Part shown: positions 7,503-15,796 of the stretch, in pieces
Numbering within the stretch: the first letter of the stretch is position 1
Layout of the letters: every line of letters begins with the position of its first letter
DNA from: Bacillota bacterium
Lineage (GTDB): Bacteria; Bacillota; Clostridia; Acetivibrionales; DSM-1351
DNA length: 19,929 nucleotides
Reading direction: 5' to 3'
Assembly: GCA_023441625.1 (NCBI GenBank)
Contig: JAEZOA010000091.1
Coordinates: forward strand, 1 to 19,929
The notes under the pieces: model-generated
The model's input: only the letters and a program-made list of their open reading frames with translations
Told to the model about the DNA's origin: nothing
Database searches by the model: none
Translations under genes and position numbers: made by a program

Positions 7503-9047
7503 ATGCAAAAGGCAAAGAAACTAATAGGTCTAGTTTTGGTTATCTGTATGGCTATCTCAATGGTAGCAGGATGCGGAGAAAGCGCTGAACCAGCTAATTC
7601 TACTGCAGTTGCTCCATCAACTACAGCTGCAGCTCCATCAACTACAGCTGAGACTAAAGCTCTAGATCCAGTAGAATTACAATGGTATGTTGTTGGTAAT
7701 GGTCAACCTAAGGATATGGACGCAGTTTTGGCAGAGGTAAATAATTATCTAAAGCCTATCATTAACACTTCATTAAAACTTAACATTTTCACTTGGGGTG
7801 AAGATTTTGAGAACAAGATGAGTGCAAAGATTCAGTCAGGTGAAGTATTTGATATCACTTTCACTTCTAACTGGGCTGCTAACTATCAGCAAAATGCACC
7901 TAAAGGCGCATTTGTAGATCTTACTCCTATGATGGATCAGTATGCTCCAAAGACTAAAGAACAACTTGGTGAAGACGTTATCAAGGGTGCTTCAATCGAT
8001 GGAAAATTGTATGCTATTCCTACATTAAAGGAAATGGCTCATAACTGGGGATTCCTAGTTAACAAGGATTTAGCAGATAAGCATGGTATTGATTTATCTA
8101 CAATAAAGAAATTTGAAGATATCGAACCAGCTCTAAAAATTATCAAAGAAAAAGAAGGCGCTAATGGCGTTGAAGCTTTCCAGACACTTGCAGGTGAGTC
8201 AGCTTATAGAGTTCTTGACTTTGAAAAAATGGCAGATGATAAGGTAGCTGGTGCTATCTATGGTGATGGAAGGGATACAAAGGTTGTTAATGACTTTGCT
8301 ACTCCTGAAGCAATGGCATTATATAACACTCTTCACAGTTGGTACAAGGCTGGATATATCAGAAAAGATGCTGATTCGGTTACAGACTTCGCACCAGCTA
8401 GAAGAGCTGGTAAGGTATTCTCAACTACAGCTTCATTAAAGCCTGGTAAGGACAAAGAACAATCAATATCTGATAATGTTAATTGGGTACAGATTGATCT
8501 TACTCCTCCAAGAGCAACTACTCGTGAAATGACTGGTTCAATGCAGGCTATTTCAAAGACTTCAAAGAACCCTGAAAGAGCTCTTATGTTCCTTGAATTA
8601 ATGAACACTGATGCTAAACTTTGTAACATGGTTAACTATGGTATTGAGAATACTCACTATAAAAAGGTAAATGATACTACTATTGAACTAACTCAAGCTG
8701 GTAAGGATAATTACAATAATAGTTTACAGTGGTTATTTGCTAACCAGTTCAACACTTACTTATTCCCTATAGAAGATCCTGCTAAGTGGACTAAGTTCAA
8801 AGAATACAATGCTAACTCAGAAGCTTCACCAATCCTTGGATTTACATTCAATACTGAACCTGTAAAGACAAAGATGGCAGCTATGACAGCTATCAAAGAT
8901 CAGTATATGCCAGGTCTTGAAACTGGTAAGGTTGACCCTGCTGTAGTAGTTCCTAAGTTTACAAAGAAACTTGAGGATGCTGGTATGAATGATGTTCTTG
9001 CAGAAATGCAGAAACAAGTTGATGCTTTCTTAGCAGCAAAGAAATAA
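7503..9047 (+). CDS. cuaA: Sugar-binding lipoprotein of the ABC importer
   Basis: 514-residue extracellular binding protein that captures the transported sugar, probably cellodextrins, for the two upstream permeases. A canonical AAGGAGG sits 8 nt before ATG 7503. The signal peptide ends in the lipobox MVAGC (Cys24). It is followed by an Ala/Ser/Thr/Pro linker with a repeated APSTTA unit (about residues 36-50) that tethers the domain to the membrane. The mature part begins near VELQWYVVGNG and fits the large SBP family 1 proteins that accompany LplB/YtcP permeases. It differs from the sensory lipoprotein at 280-1584 in length and sequence. By position and size it matches CuaA, the cellodextrin-binding subunit in R. 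cellulolyticum; ligand range is inferred. Confidence 0.88.
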   Translation: MQKAKKLIGLVLVICMAISMVAGCGESAEPANSTAVAPSTTAAAPSTTAETKALDPVELQWYVVGNGQPKDMDAVLAEVNNYLKPIINTSLKLNIFTWGEDFENKMSAKIQSGEVFDITFTSNWAANYQQNAPKGAFVDLTPMMDQYAPKTKEQLGEDVIKGASIDGKLYAIPTLKEMAHNWGFLVNKDLADKHGIDLSTIKKFEDIEPALKIIKEKEGANGVEAFQTLAGESAYRVLDFEKMADDKVAGAIYGDGRDTKVVNDFATPEAMALYNTLHSWYKAGYIRKDADSVTDFAPARRAGKVFSTTASLKPGKDKEQSISDNVNWVQIDLTPPRATTREMTGSMQAISKTSKNPERALMFLELMNTDAKLCNMVNYGIENTHYKKVNDTTIELTQAGKDNYNNSLQWLFANQFNTYLFPIEDPAKWTKFKEYNANSEASPILGFTFNTEPVKTKMAAMTAIKDQYMPGLETGKVDPAVVVPKFTKKLEDAGMNDVLAEMQKQVDAFLAAKK

Positions 9048-9113
9048 TAGAAATAAGAAATGTTAACCAGAATTAAAACTATTAGTTTCGAATTGATAGT
9101 GGCTGGATGATGT

Positions 9114-9151
9114 AAAATGGGGCTAGCGCAGAATAGCGATAGCCCCATTTT
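9114..9151 (+). terminator. Hairpin after the transporter operon
   Basis: AAAATGGGGCTA (9114-9125) and TAGCCCCATTTT (9140-9151) are perfect 12-bp complements around a 14-nt loop. The stem ends in four T and is preceded by A on the other side. It should end, or partly attenuate, transcription after the binding-protein gene, separating it from the LacI-cbpA part. Confidence 0.8.
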
Positions 9152-9225
9152 AAAATAAAAATGTAATACTTATTTATAAAAAAGATGCCAAAAATGGACT
9201 CATTAAGGTATATAAGGTAGTTAGC

Positions 9226-9252
9226 GTGAAAGAATCAAAATGCAGTTATAAT
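9226..9252 (+). promoter_or_regulatory. Candidate promoter of lacI-cbpA
   Basis: A perfect TATAAT -10 lies at 9247-9252; the -35 is poor (GTGAAA at 9226-9231 with a 15-nt spacer is the best fit). Transcription would start near 9259, exactly at the edge of the inverted repeat that covers the regulator's ribosome binding site. Confidence 0.45.
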
Positions 9253-9262
9253 TTGATTGCGT

Positions 9263-9314
9263 ACCTCCATGATAAATTTCATTACTATTTTTTGCCAAAA
9301 GTTGGCATGGAGGT
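9263..9314 (+). promoter_or_regulatory. Leader inverted repeat covering the LacI ribosome binding site
   Basis: ACCTCCATG (9263-9271) is the exact complement of CATGGAGGT (9306-9314), which contains the GGAGG ribosome binding site (9309-9313) of the regulator at 9320. Inside the loop TGCCAA (9293-9298) and TTGGCA (9302-9307) form a competing small hairpin or a DNA palindrome. The layout suggests control of translation start, or an operator; neither is proven. Confidence 0.5.
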
Positions 9315-9319
9315 TTTGT

Positions 9320-10366
9320 ATGAAAAGTGAAGAAATAGCTAAAATTGCTGGAGTATCAAGAAGTACAGTTTCAAGAGTAATAAATAATTATACAAATGTT
9401 CCAGAAGAAACAAAGAATAAGGTGCTTGAGGTAATAGAAAAGTATAATTATCAACCCAACACATGTGCTAGAGTACTAGCAGGCAAAAAAAATGATACTA
9501 TAGGTTTATTTATAGTAAGTACTGCTGATTCAGAAAATCCCAACAGACTATATAACAATAATTATTTTACTCAGTTTGTAAATGCCATTGTTGAATGTGC
9601 TAACTCAATGGGATATTACGTATTAATAAACATTATTTATTGCGAAAATGATTATAATCGTGTAAGCGAGGTTTTTTTGCAAAAGAGGATTGATGGTGGA
9701 ATAGTAATTGGCACTGAGCATGAAGCAGAGGTTCTAATTAATGTTTCTAGAAACGGATGCCCTATAGCCTTAATAGATTATGATGAAGAAGATATTAGAA
9801 TTAACAAGTCTGATAATGACAATTTGATTGTAGTTGGCTCAAAAGACTACGAAGGGGCTGTTTCAGCTATTGAATACCTAATTGAATTAGGTCATAAAGA
9901 TATTGGATTATTATCAGGAAGACTATCTACATTTTCTGGTAAGCAGAGATATAAAGCATTTTTCGATACAATGAGTAAGCATGGTTTAGAGGTTAATGAA
10001 GACTTTATACTTTATGGAGATTTTATTAAGTCTAAGACAATAAGTGAAGTAACGAGATTAATCAATAGTGGTAATTTGCCAACAGCATTATTTTCGTCAA
10101 ATGACGATATGGCAATAACTGCAATAAAATTATTTAAAGAAAATAACATTAAAGTTCCAGAGGATATATCAATCATAGGTTTTGATAATATACCGCTTTC
10201 ATCTTTAATAAAGCCAGCTCTTACAACTATATCAACTCCAGTTATTAATATAGTTGAAAAAACTGTTCGGGAACTAATTTTAAATATAAATAAAAACAAA
10301 AAGGGTTTTACCAGTTATAGCTATGATACAAAAATGATTATTAGAGAGACATGCTCAAAGAAGTGA
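9320..10366 (+). CDS. LacI-family transcriptional regulator
   Basis: 348-residue sugar-responsive DNA-binding protein. ATG 9320 is chosen because GGAGG at 9309-9313 is ideally spaced and the helix-turn-helix then starts at once, as usual in LacI proteins; an in-frame TTG at 9257 would add 21 unlikely residues. The HTH is in residues 4-23 (IAKIAGVSRSTVSRVINNYT), followed by the hinge with CARVLAGKK. A periplasmic-binding-protein-like effector domain runs from about 60 to the end, with IDYDEE, LIELGHKDIGLLSG, ALFSSNDDMA and the late IIGFDNIPLS motifs. It lies 44 nt before cellobiose phosphorylase on the same strand and probably shares its transcript. The likely effector is cellobiose or a product of it, and likely targets are its own region or nearby cellulose genes; both are inferred. 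Confidence 0.9.
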   Translation: MKSEEIAKIAGVSRSTVSRVINNYTNVPEETKNKVLEVIEKYNYQPNTCARVLAGKKNDTIGLFIVSTADSENPNRLYNNNYFTQFVNAIVECANSMGYYVLINIIYCENDYNRVSEVFLQKRIDGGIVIGTEHEAEVLINVSRNGCPIALIDYDEEDIRINKSDNDNLIVVGSKDYEGAVSAIEYLIELGHKDIGLLSGRLSTFSGKQRYKAFFDTMSKHGLEVNEDFILYGDFIKSKTISEVTRLINSGNLPTALFSSNDDMAITAIKLFKENNIKVPEDISIIGFDNIPLSSLIKPALTTISTPVINIVEKTVRELILNINKNKKGFTSYSYDTKMIIRETCSKK

Positions 10367-10410
10367 ATTCTTTGTTGACATAATATGATATTTTGAGAGG
10401 AGATTTAATA

Positions 10411-12846
10411 ATGAAATACGGATTTTTTGACGATCAAAACAGAGAATATGTAATAAACACTCCTAAAACGCCTTATCCGTGGATAAATTATTTAGGAACT
10501 CAAGAATTTTTTTCTTTGATTTCAAACACAGCAGGTGGATATTGTTTTTATAAGGACGCGCGTTTACGTAGAATAACAAGATACAGGTATAATAATGTTC
10601 CAATTGATATGGGCGGAAGATATTTCTATATAAATGATAATGGTAAACTTTGGTCACCAGGATGGTCTCCAGTAAAGGCTGATTTAGACAGCTATGAATG
10701 TAGACATGGTATGGGATATACAAAAATTACAGGTTGTAAAGATGGTATAAGTTCTGAAGTGCTATTTTTCGTGCCTTTGAACTTTAATGGTGAAGTTCAT
10801 AGAGTAAGAATTAAAAATACAACAAGTGAAAACAAGAGCATAAAATTATTTTCATGTATAGAATTTTGCTTGTGGAATGCATATGATGATATGACAAATT
10901 ATCAGAGAAATCTTAGCACAGGTGAGGTTGAAGTTGAAAATTCTGTTATCTATCATAAAACGGAATATAAAGAGAGAAGAAATCACTTCGCTTTCTATTC
11001 TGTAAATGCTGAGTTAACTGGTTTCGATACAGATAGAGACACTTTTGTTGGATTGTACAATGGCTTTGAAGCTCCTGATGTACCAGTTAGTGGAGAACCT
11101 AAAAATACTTATGCACATGGATGGGGGCCAATGGCTTCACATTGTATTACTGTTGATCTTAAGCCTGGTCAAGAAAAAGAATATGACTTTGTTCTTGGAT
11201 ATGTTGAAAATGATGAAGAGGATAAGTGGGAAAGCAAAGGCGTAATAAACAAGAAAAAAGCATATGAAATGATTGCTGCAAAGGGTAATCCAGATGGAGT
11301 ACAGGCTGCTTTTGCGCAAATGCAGAATTATTGGAATCAACTATTTACTCAATATAAGCTTGAGCATAAGGACGAGAAACTCTGTAGAATGGTTAATACT
11401 TGGAATCAATATCAATGCATGGTTACCTTCAATATGTCAAGAAGTGCATCATATTTCGAAACTGGTATAGGCCGAGGAATGGGCTTTAGGGACTCAAATC
11501 AAGATATTCTCGGGTTTGTTCATCAGATTCCTGACAGAGCAAGAGAGAGAATACTGGATATTGCTGCAACACAGTTTGAAAATGGTGGAGCATATCATCA
11601 ATATCAACCTTTAACAAAGAAGGGCAATGATGAAATTGGCGGTAATTTCAATGATGATCCTGTTTGGCTAATAGCGTCTGTCGCTGCATATATTAAAGAA
11701 ACTGGAGATATGGATATTCTTAAGGAAATGGTTCCTTTTGATAATGATGCTTCAAATACTGCTACTCTATTTGAACATCTAAAACGTTCTTTCTACCATG
11801 TTGTAAATAATTTAGGGCCCCATGGGTTACCTCTTATTGGAAGAGCAGACTGGAATGATTGTTTGAATCTAAACTGTTTCTCAAACACTCCTGGGGAATC
11901 CTTTCAAACAACAACTAGCAAGGATGGAAAGGTTGCAGAATCTGTTCTTATAGCAGGAATGTTTGTATTCTATGGACCTGAATACGTTAAGTTGTGCCAG
12001 TTAAATGGTCAAGCTGATGAAGCTAAAAAGGCTCAAGAACAAGTTGATAAAATGAAAGAAACTGTTTTGAAGTATGGATGGGATGGAGAATGGTTCCTAC
12101 GTGCTTATGATGACTTTGGTGGAAAAATAGGTAGTAATGAGAATGAAGAAGGCAAAATATTTATTGAATCACAGGGCTTCTGTTCTATGGCTGGAATTGG
12201 TTCAGAAACAGGGCATGTAGAAAAGGCTCTTGATTCAGCAAGAAAATATCTTGATACTCCATATGGATTAGTTCTGAATAATCCTGCGTTTACAAAGTAT
12301 TATATAAATATGGGTGAAATATCAACTTATCCTGCTGGCTATAAAGAAAATGCAGGTATATTCTGTCACAATAACCCTTGGATAATTGCAGGTGAGACTA
12401 CTATTGGTAGAGGAGATAGAGCATTTGAATACTATTCCAAAATAGCTCCTGCTTATACTGAAGAAATAAGTGAAATTCATAAAATGGAACCTTATGTGTA
12501 CTCCCAGATGATTGCTGGAAAGGATGCTAAGAAGCCAGGAGAAGCGAAGAACTCATGGCTTACAGGTACTGCGGCATGGAATTTCGTTGTTATCTCACAA
12601 AACATTCTCGGTATTAAACCAGAGTATAATGGACTAATGATAGATCCTTGTATTCCAAAGGCTTGGGATGGCTACAAGATAAGCAGAAAATTTAGAAATG
12701 CTACTTTTGAAATATCTATAACTAATCCTGATCATGTTTCTAAGGGTGTTAAAAAGCTTGTTGTTGATGGCAAGGAGATAGCTGGAAATATTATTCCAGT
12801 ATTTGATGATGGCAAAACTCACAATGTTGAGGTAGTAATGGGTTAA
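10411..12846 (+). CDS. cbpA: Cellobiose phosphorylase (GH94)
   Basis: 811-residue cytoplasmic enzyme that splits cellobiose with inorganic phosphate into alpha-glucose-1-phosphate and glucose. ATG 10411 follows AGAGGAG (10395-10401). It gives MKYGFFDDQNREYV, the normal N-terminus, and the family's usual length. The order is an N-terminal beta-sandwich (about 1-280), linker, (alpha/alpha)6 barrel (about 310-730) and C-terminal beta domain. The catalytic acid is Asp483 in GRADWNDCLN (residues 477-486), the same number as in the Clostridium thermocellum enzyme. GRGMGFRDSNQD, AYHQYQPLTKKG and the late NSWLTGTAAWNF are further signature stretches. Cellobiose rather than cellodextrin or chitobiose specificity is judged from very close overall resemblance to clostridial CBP. 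It completes the uptake pathway: imported cellobiose is phosphorolysed, saving one ATP. Confidence 0.96.
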   Translation: MKYGFFDDQNREYVINTPKTPYPWINYLGTQEFFSLISNTAGGYCFYKDARLRRITRYRYNNVPIDMGGRYFYINDNGKLWSPGWSPVKADLDSYECRHGMGYTKITGCKDGISSEVLFFVPLNFNGEVHRVRIKNTTSENKSIKLFSCIEFCLWNAYDDMTNYQRNLSTGEVEVENSVIYHKTEYKERRNHFAFYSVNAELTGFDTDRDTFVGLYNGFEAPDVPVSGEPKNTYAHGWGPMASHCITVDLKPGQEKEYDFVLGYVENDEEDKWESKGVINKKKAYEMIAAKGNPDGVQAAFAQMQNYWNQLFTQYKLEHKDEKLCRMVNTWNQYQCMVTFNMSRSASYFETGIGRGMGFRDSNQDILGFVHQIPDRARERILDIAATQFENGGAYHQYQPLTKKGNDEIGGNFNDDPVWLIASVAAYIKETGDMDILKEMVPFDNDASNTATLFEHLKRSFYHVVNNLGPHGLPLIGRADWNDCLNLNCFSNTPGESFQTTTSKDGKVAESVLIAGMFVFYGPEYVKLCQLNGQADEAKKAQEQVDKMKETVLKYGWDGEWFLRAYDDFGGKIGSNENEEGKIFIESQGFCSMAGIGSETGHVEKALDSARKYLDTPYGLVLNNPAFTKYYINMGEISTYPAGYKENAGIFCHNNPWIIAGETTIGRGDRAFEYYSKIAPAYTEEISEIHKMEPYVYSQMIAGKDAKKPGEAKNSWLTGTAAWNFVVISQNILGIKPEYNGLMIDPCIPKAWDGYKISRKFRNATFEISITNPDHVSKGVKKLVVDGKEIAGNIIPVFDDGKTHNVEVVMG

Positions 12847-12900
12847 TTATATTCTTAGCACAGCTATAGGATAGCGCATATACACGTTCGGCAAAACTTC

Positions 12901-12967
12901 AAGGCAGAAGCCAGGGGATTAATCCTCTGGCTTCTGCCTTATAGTGCGCCCAGCATGGGCGCACTAT
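12901..12967. terminator. Two tandem hairpins between convergent operons
   Basis: Hairpin 1 (12901-12940) has an almost perfect 18-bp stem, AAGGCAGAAGCCAG against CTGGCTTCTGCCTT with GGGG/CCTC inside and one G-U. Hairpin 2 (12941-12967) has 12 perfect pairs, ATAGTGCGCCCA and TGGGCGCACTAT, around GCA. A short T run (12977-12980) follows on the plus strand; AAAA (12893-12896) gives T on the minus strand. They would end both cbpA and phoR transcription. Confidence 0.8.
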
Positions 12968-12981
12968 AGTTAACAGTTTTA

Positions 12982-14775
12982 TTATAGTGGGAACTGTATA
13001 ATAAATTCAGTACCTTGTCCTGGCTCGCTAATTATACGAATGTCACCACTATAAAGGTTTACAATATGTTTTACAATTGAAAGACCTAGACCAGTACCGC
13101 CAATATTTCTAGAACGCCCCTTGTCAACTCTGTAAAACCTTTCAAATACTCTAGAATGATGTTTTTCTGGAATACCAATACCAGTATCTTTAATGGATAT
13201 TATTGTTTTTCCCTTTGATTTTTTAGCTTTTACAAAAACTGTTCCATTCTCTACATTATATTTTATTGCATTATCAATTAAATTTATTAACATTTGCTTA
13301 ATTCTATAATTATTTACTAGAATAACAATATTATCTTCTATATCAACTTCCATTTTTATATTTTTTTTAGTAGCAGATGCTTCCAACAATAGTATAACTT
13401 CATTTATTATCAGATTTAGACTATGAGAGTTTACCTTTTCATCTTTTCGCATAGCTTCAATTTCGGACAATTGGAGAATATCATTAATAAGAATATAAAG
13501 ACGTTCTGCCTCGATGTCTATTATATCTATAAACTTTAGCGAAACATCAGGGTCGTTAATTGCTCCATTCTTTAAGGTTTCTACAAAGCCTCTAATTGAT
13601 GTAAGAGGGGTTTTTAACTCATGAGTTACATTGGAAACAAATTCAGTACGTATTAGCTCTAATTTTCTTACTGAAGTTACATCATGTAAAGTAATAACAG
13701 CGCCAGAATTCTGATCCTGTACTCCAATATTTTTAATAGGATTAGTATAGATTTTATAAATTAAATCGCTACCAACTTTAGGTGAGTTCATTGTTATTTC
13801 ATCTGTCAAGGCTACATTGTTTTTTATAGTATCTATTAAAAATGAATTAACTTTTGAATTTCTTGTAATTTCTAATAGGTTTTTACCGATAATAGCAGGA
13901 CCGTGCTTAATACCAAATATATCACAGGCAAGTGTGTTTATAATCAGTACTTTATAATTTGTATCAATTGCTATAATTCCATCTCTCATGCTATTAATAA
14001 TTGTATTAACTCTTATGTTTTTATCTAAAATTCCACTTAGAGTATTATCAAGCTTATCTGCCATTTCATTAAAAGTAACTGCTAAATCTCCAATTTCATC
14101 TTTAGATTGGATATTAACTCTTTTTCTGTAATTACCACTAGCAATTTCTTTAGAGGTGCTTATAAGCTGGTGTATAGGTCTTGTAATAACTTTTGAGAGT
14201 TTTATTGAAATAACAATAGTAAGTAATAAACCTACTAATACCCCTAAAATAGTATAAAAGAAAAAAGCTTTATTAATTGAGTTTATTTGATGAAGGGGGA
14301 CAGATACTCTAACTATGATTTCTTTGTCTTCTATGGGAAGTGCAACATAGAGATATGAGAGATTCATTGTTTGACTAAAACGTTCATCAGTTCCAACCTT
14401 ACCAATAAGAGCTTCTTTAACTTCTTTTCTATCCAGATGGTTTTGCATTTCCTTTAAATTAGATTCAGATTCACCCAGCACATTGCCTTCATAGTCAATA
14501 ATGGTTATTCTGCTGGCAAAAGCGAAGCCTCCGATATTAGAAGGCTTATTATTTAAGAGCTTCGCATAGTCCTTAGCAAGCCTTTCATAATCGATATTTT
14601 GATTAAAAAGAGCTTGTTCCTTAATATAATGAGACATTAAAACAGCAATATTTTCATTGCAATTTTGTACTTCAGACTTATAGAAGTATCGAGCAAGTGC
14701 AGAAGTAAATATACCTGTAATAGTTATTGCGATAATTACAAGTAAAATTGTATATTTTATAATCTTATTTTTCAA
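12982..14775 (-). CDS. phoR: Phosphate sensor histidine kinase PhoR
   Basis: 597-residue membrane kinase of the phosphate-starvation system. I take the start as TTG at 14775: it follows GGGGG and gives MKNKIIKYTILL, a normal kinase N-terminus; a GTG at 14808 would add 11 residues. Membrane segments at about 6-29 and 170-192 enclose an extracellular domain. HAMP (about 193-245) and a PAS domain (about 250-360, DGIIAIDTNYKVLIIN) follow. The HisKA domain has His385 in NVTHELKTPLTSIRGF, and the ATPase domain has DNAIKYN, DTGIGIP and GGTGLGLS. It lies downstream of phoP with a gap of about 70 nt. The PhoR identity rests on domain order plus phoP and the phoU/pst remains beside it. Confidence 0.85.
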   Translation of the reverse strand: MKNKIIKYTILLVIIAITITGIFTSALARYFYKSEVQNCNENIAVLMSHYIKEQALFNQNIDYERLAKDYAKLLNNKPSNIGGFAFASRITIIDYEGNVLGESESNLKEMQNHLDRKEVKEALIGKVGTDERFSQTMNLSYLYVALPIEDKEIIVRVSVPLHQINSINKAFFFYTILGVLVGLLLTIVISIKLSKVITRPIHQLISTSKEIASGNYRKRVNIQSKDEIGDLAVTFNEMADKLDNTLSGILDKNIRVNTIINSMRDGIIAIDTNYKVLIINTLACDIFGIKHGPAIIGKNLLEITRNSKVNSFLIDTIKNNVALTDEITMNSPKVGSDLIYKIYTNPIKNIGVQDQNSGAVITLHDVTSVRKLELIRTEFVSNVTHELKTPLTSIRGFVETLKNGAINDPDVSLKFIDIIDIEAERLYILINDILQLSEIEAMRKDEKVNSHSLNLIINEVILLLEASATKKNIKMEVDIEDNIVILVNNYRIKQMLINLIDNAIKYNVENGTVFVKAKKSKGKTIISIKDTGIGIPEKHHSRVFERFYRVDKGRSRNIGGTGLGLSIVKHIVNLYSGDIRIISEPGQGTEFIIQFPL

Positions 14776-14845
14776 TAAAAAATTCACCCCCAAATAAGAG
14801 GAAATCACTCGTTTTATTTTTACTTAGAGTATGCAACTAAATACT

Positions 14846-15559
14846 CTAACTATCTGAGGATAGTTTATCATTGAAACGGTATCCTATACCACGTACTGTC
14901 TCAATGAAAGTTGGATTTTCATCATTATCCTCAATCTTTTGACGTATATATCGGATATGTACATCAACTGTTCGAGTCTCTCCATAATAGTCAAATCCCC
15001 ATATTTTATCAAGGAGATGTTCTCTAGATAAAACCTTACCTTTATTTAATATTAGCATTTTAAGGAGTTCGAACTCTTTAAGTGGCATCTCAATAAGCTT
15101 ATCACCCTTATAAACTTCTCTTCTTGTGCAGTCAATACTTATATCTGCATGCGAAATTATATCAAACTTTGGCTCAGAAATAGTATTAACTCTTCTAAAC
15201 AAAGCTTTAATTCTAGCTAATAATTCGCGTACACTAAATGGTTTGGTGATATAATCGTCAGCTCCTAATTCTAGCCCAAGTACTTTGTCAAATTCCTCGC
15301 TTTTTGCAGTTAGCATGATTATTGGGATATTATGAGTCAATGAGGATTGCTTTAATTGTCTGCAAACTTCTAAACCATCAATACCAGGCAGCATAATATC
15401 CAAAATAAATAAGTCTGGGCTATTATCAACACTATGTGATAACAGGTCCTCACCATTTTCGAAAACAGTAACCTTGAAGCCGTTTGCCTCAAGGTTATAT
15501 TTAATTAATTGTTGTATATGAAGTTCATCTTCAACTACATAAATTGTTTGTTTTGTCAT
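14846..15559 (-). CDS. phoP: Phosphate response regulator PhoP (PhoB family)
   Basis: 237-residue OmpR/PhoB-class regulator. ATG 15559 has AGAGGTG upstream at good spacing. The receiver domain is complete: acidic E10-D11, phospho-acceptor Asp54 in LDIMLPG, MLTAK with the switch Thr, and the conserved Lys in YITKPFS. The C-terminal winged helix includes LKEFELLKMLILNKGKVLSR and the final TVDVHIRYIRQKIE with RGIGYRF. When phosphorylated by PhoR it would control phosphate-uptake genes. Such genes are only present here as fragments directly upstream. A degraded phoU reading frame runs 29 nt into the start of this gene, so phoP probably used to be co-transcribed with phoU; its present promoter is not evident. 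Confidence 0.88.
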   Translation of the reverse strand: MTKQTIYVVEDELHIQQLIKYNLEANGFKVTVFENGEDLLSHSVDNSPDLFILDIMLPGIDGLEVCRQLKQSSLTHNIPIIMLTAKSEEFDKVLGLELGADDYITKPFSVRELLARIKALFRRVNTISEPKFDIISHADISIDCTRREVYKGDKLIEMPLKEFELLKMLILNKGKVLSREHLLDKIWGFDYYGETRTVDVHIRYIRQKIEDNDENPTFIETVRGIGYRFNDKLSSDS

Positions 15560-15719
15560 TGAAACACCTCTTACTCATTTTTCGAGCAATATGCTCATGT
15601 GAGCCTGTAACATTAAAAACAACCCATTCAGCAATATTTGTTGCATGGACACCAATACGTTCTAGATATTTAACAATAAACATTAAGTCGGTAGCTTGCT
15701 CAACAGTTTCAGGATTTTT
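15531..15719 (-). pseudogene. phoU: phoU remnant (C-terminal part only)
   Basis: Minus-strand reading from 15719 gives KNPETVEQATDLMFIVKYLE, then RIGVHATNIAEWVVFNVTG and SHEHIARK. This is the C-terminal helix pair of PhoU, the regulator linking the Pst transporter to PhoR. Only about 50 residues of a normal protein of about 220 are left. The family motif ERIGDHATNIAE is damaged: the Asp is Val (codon 15650-15648). The upstream border is a run of A on the minus strand, where sequence switches to pstB. The frame continues into phoP before stopping. Identification rests on motif recognition and is confident; function is not possible. Confidence 0.85.
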
Positions 15720-15795
15720 TTCTTAGACTACTTTCAACTATATCATATTCTTTGCATACATTCAAACCGTCAAAATAAACATTTCCTGTAATTTT
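15715..15795 (-). pseudogene. pstB: pstB remnant (internal fragment)
   Basis: Minus-strand translation gives KITGNVYFDGLNVCKEYDIV then ESSLRKK. This matches the stretch of phosphate-importer ATPase PstB between the Walker A motif and the Q loop (family pattern: ITGEVxxDGxNIY...DVxxLRKKVGMVFQ). The Walker A, signature and Walker B parts are all missing. It is joined to the phoU fragment at about 15715-15720, inside a homopolymer run, and to inverted pstS at about 15796-15803. Short, so somewhat less certain than its neighbours, but its strand and position fit the normal pstB-phoU order. Confidence 0.65.
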
Positions 15796-15796
15796 A

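Noticed and set aside
10375..10389. Perfect TTGACA -35 box between the LacI gene and cbpA
   Set aside because: No -10 hexamer lies 15-19 nt downstream; that position holds the cbpA ribosome binding site. The TATGAT at 10384 is only 3 nt away, so this is not a usable promoter.
15544..15726. 60-codon plus-strand reading frame opposite phoU and the phoP start
   Set aside because: It is the antisense shadow of the phoU remnant, which carries a recognisable family motif.
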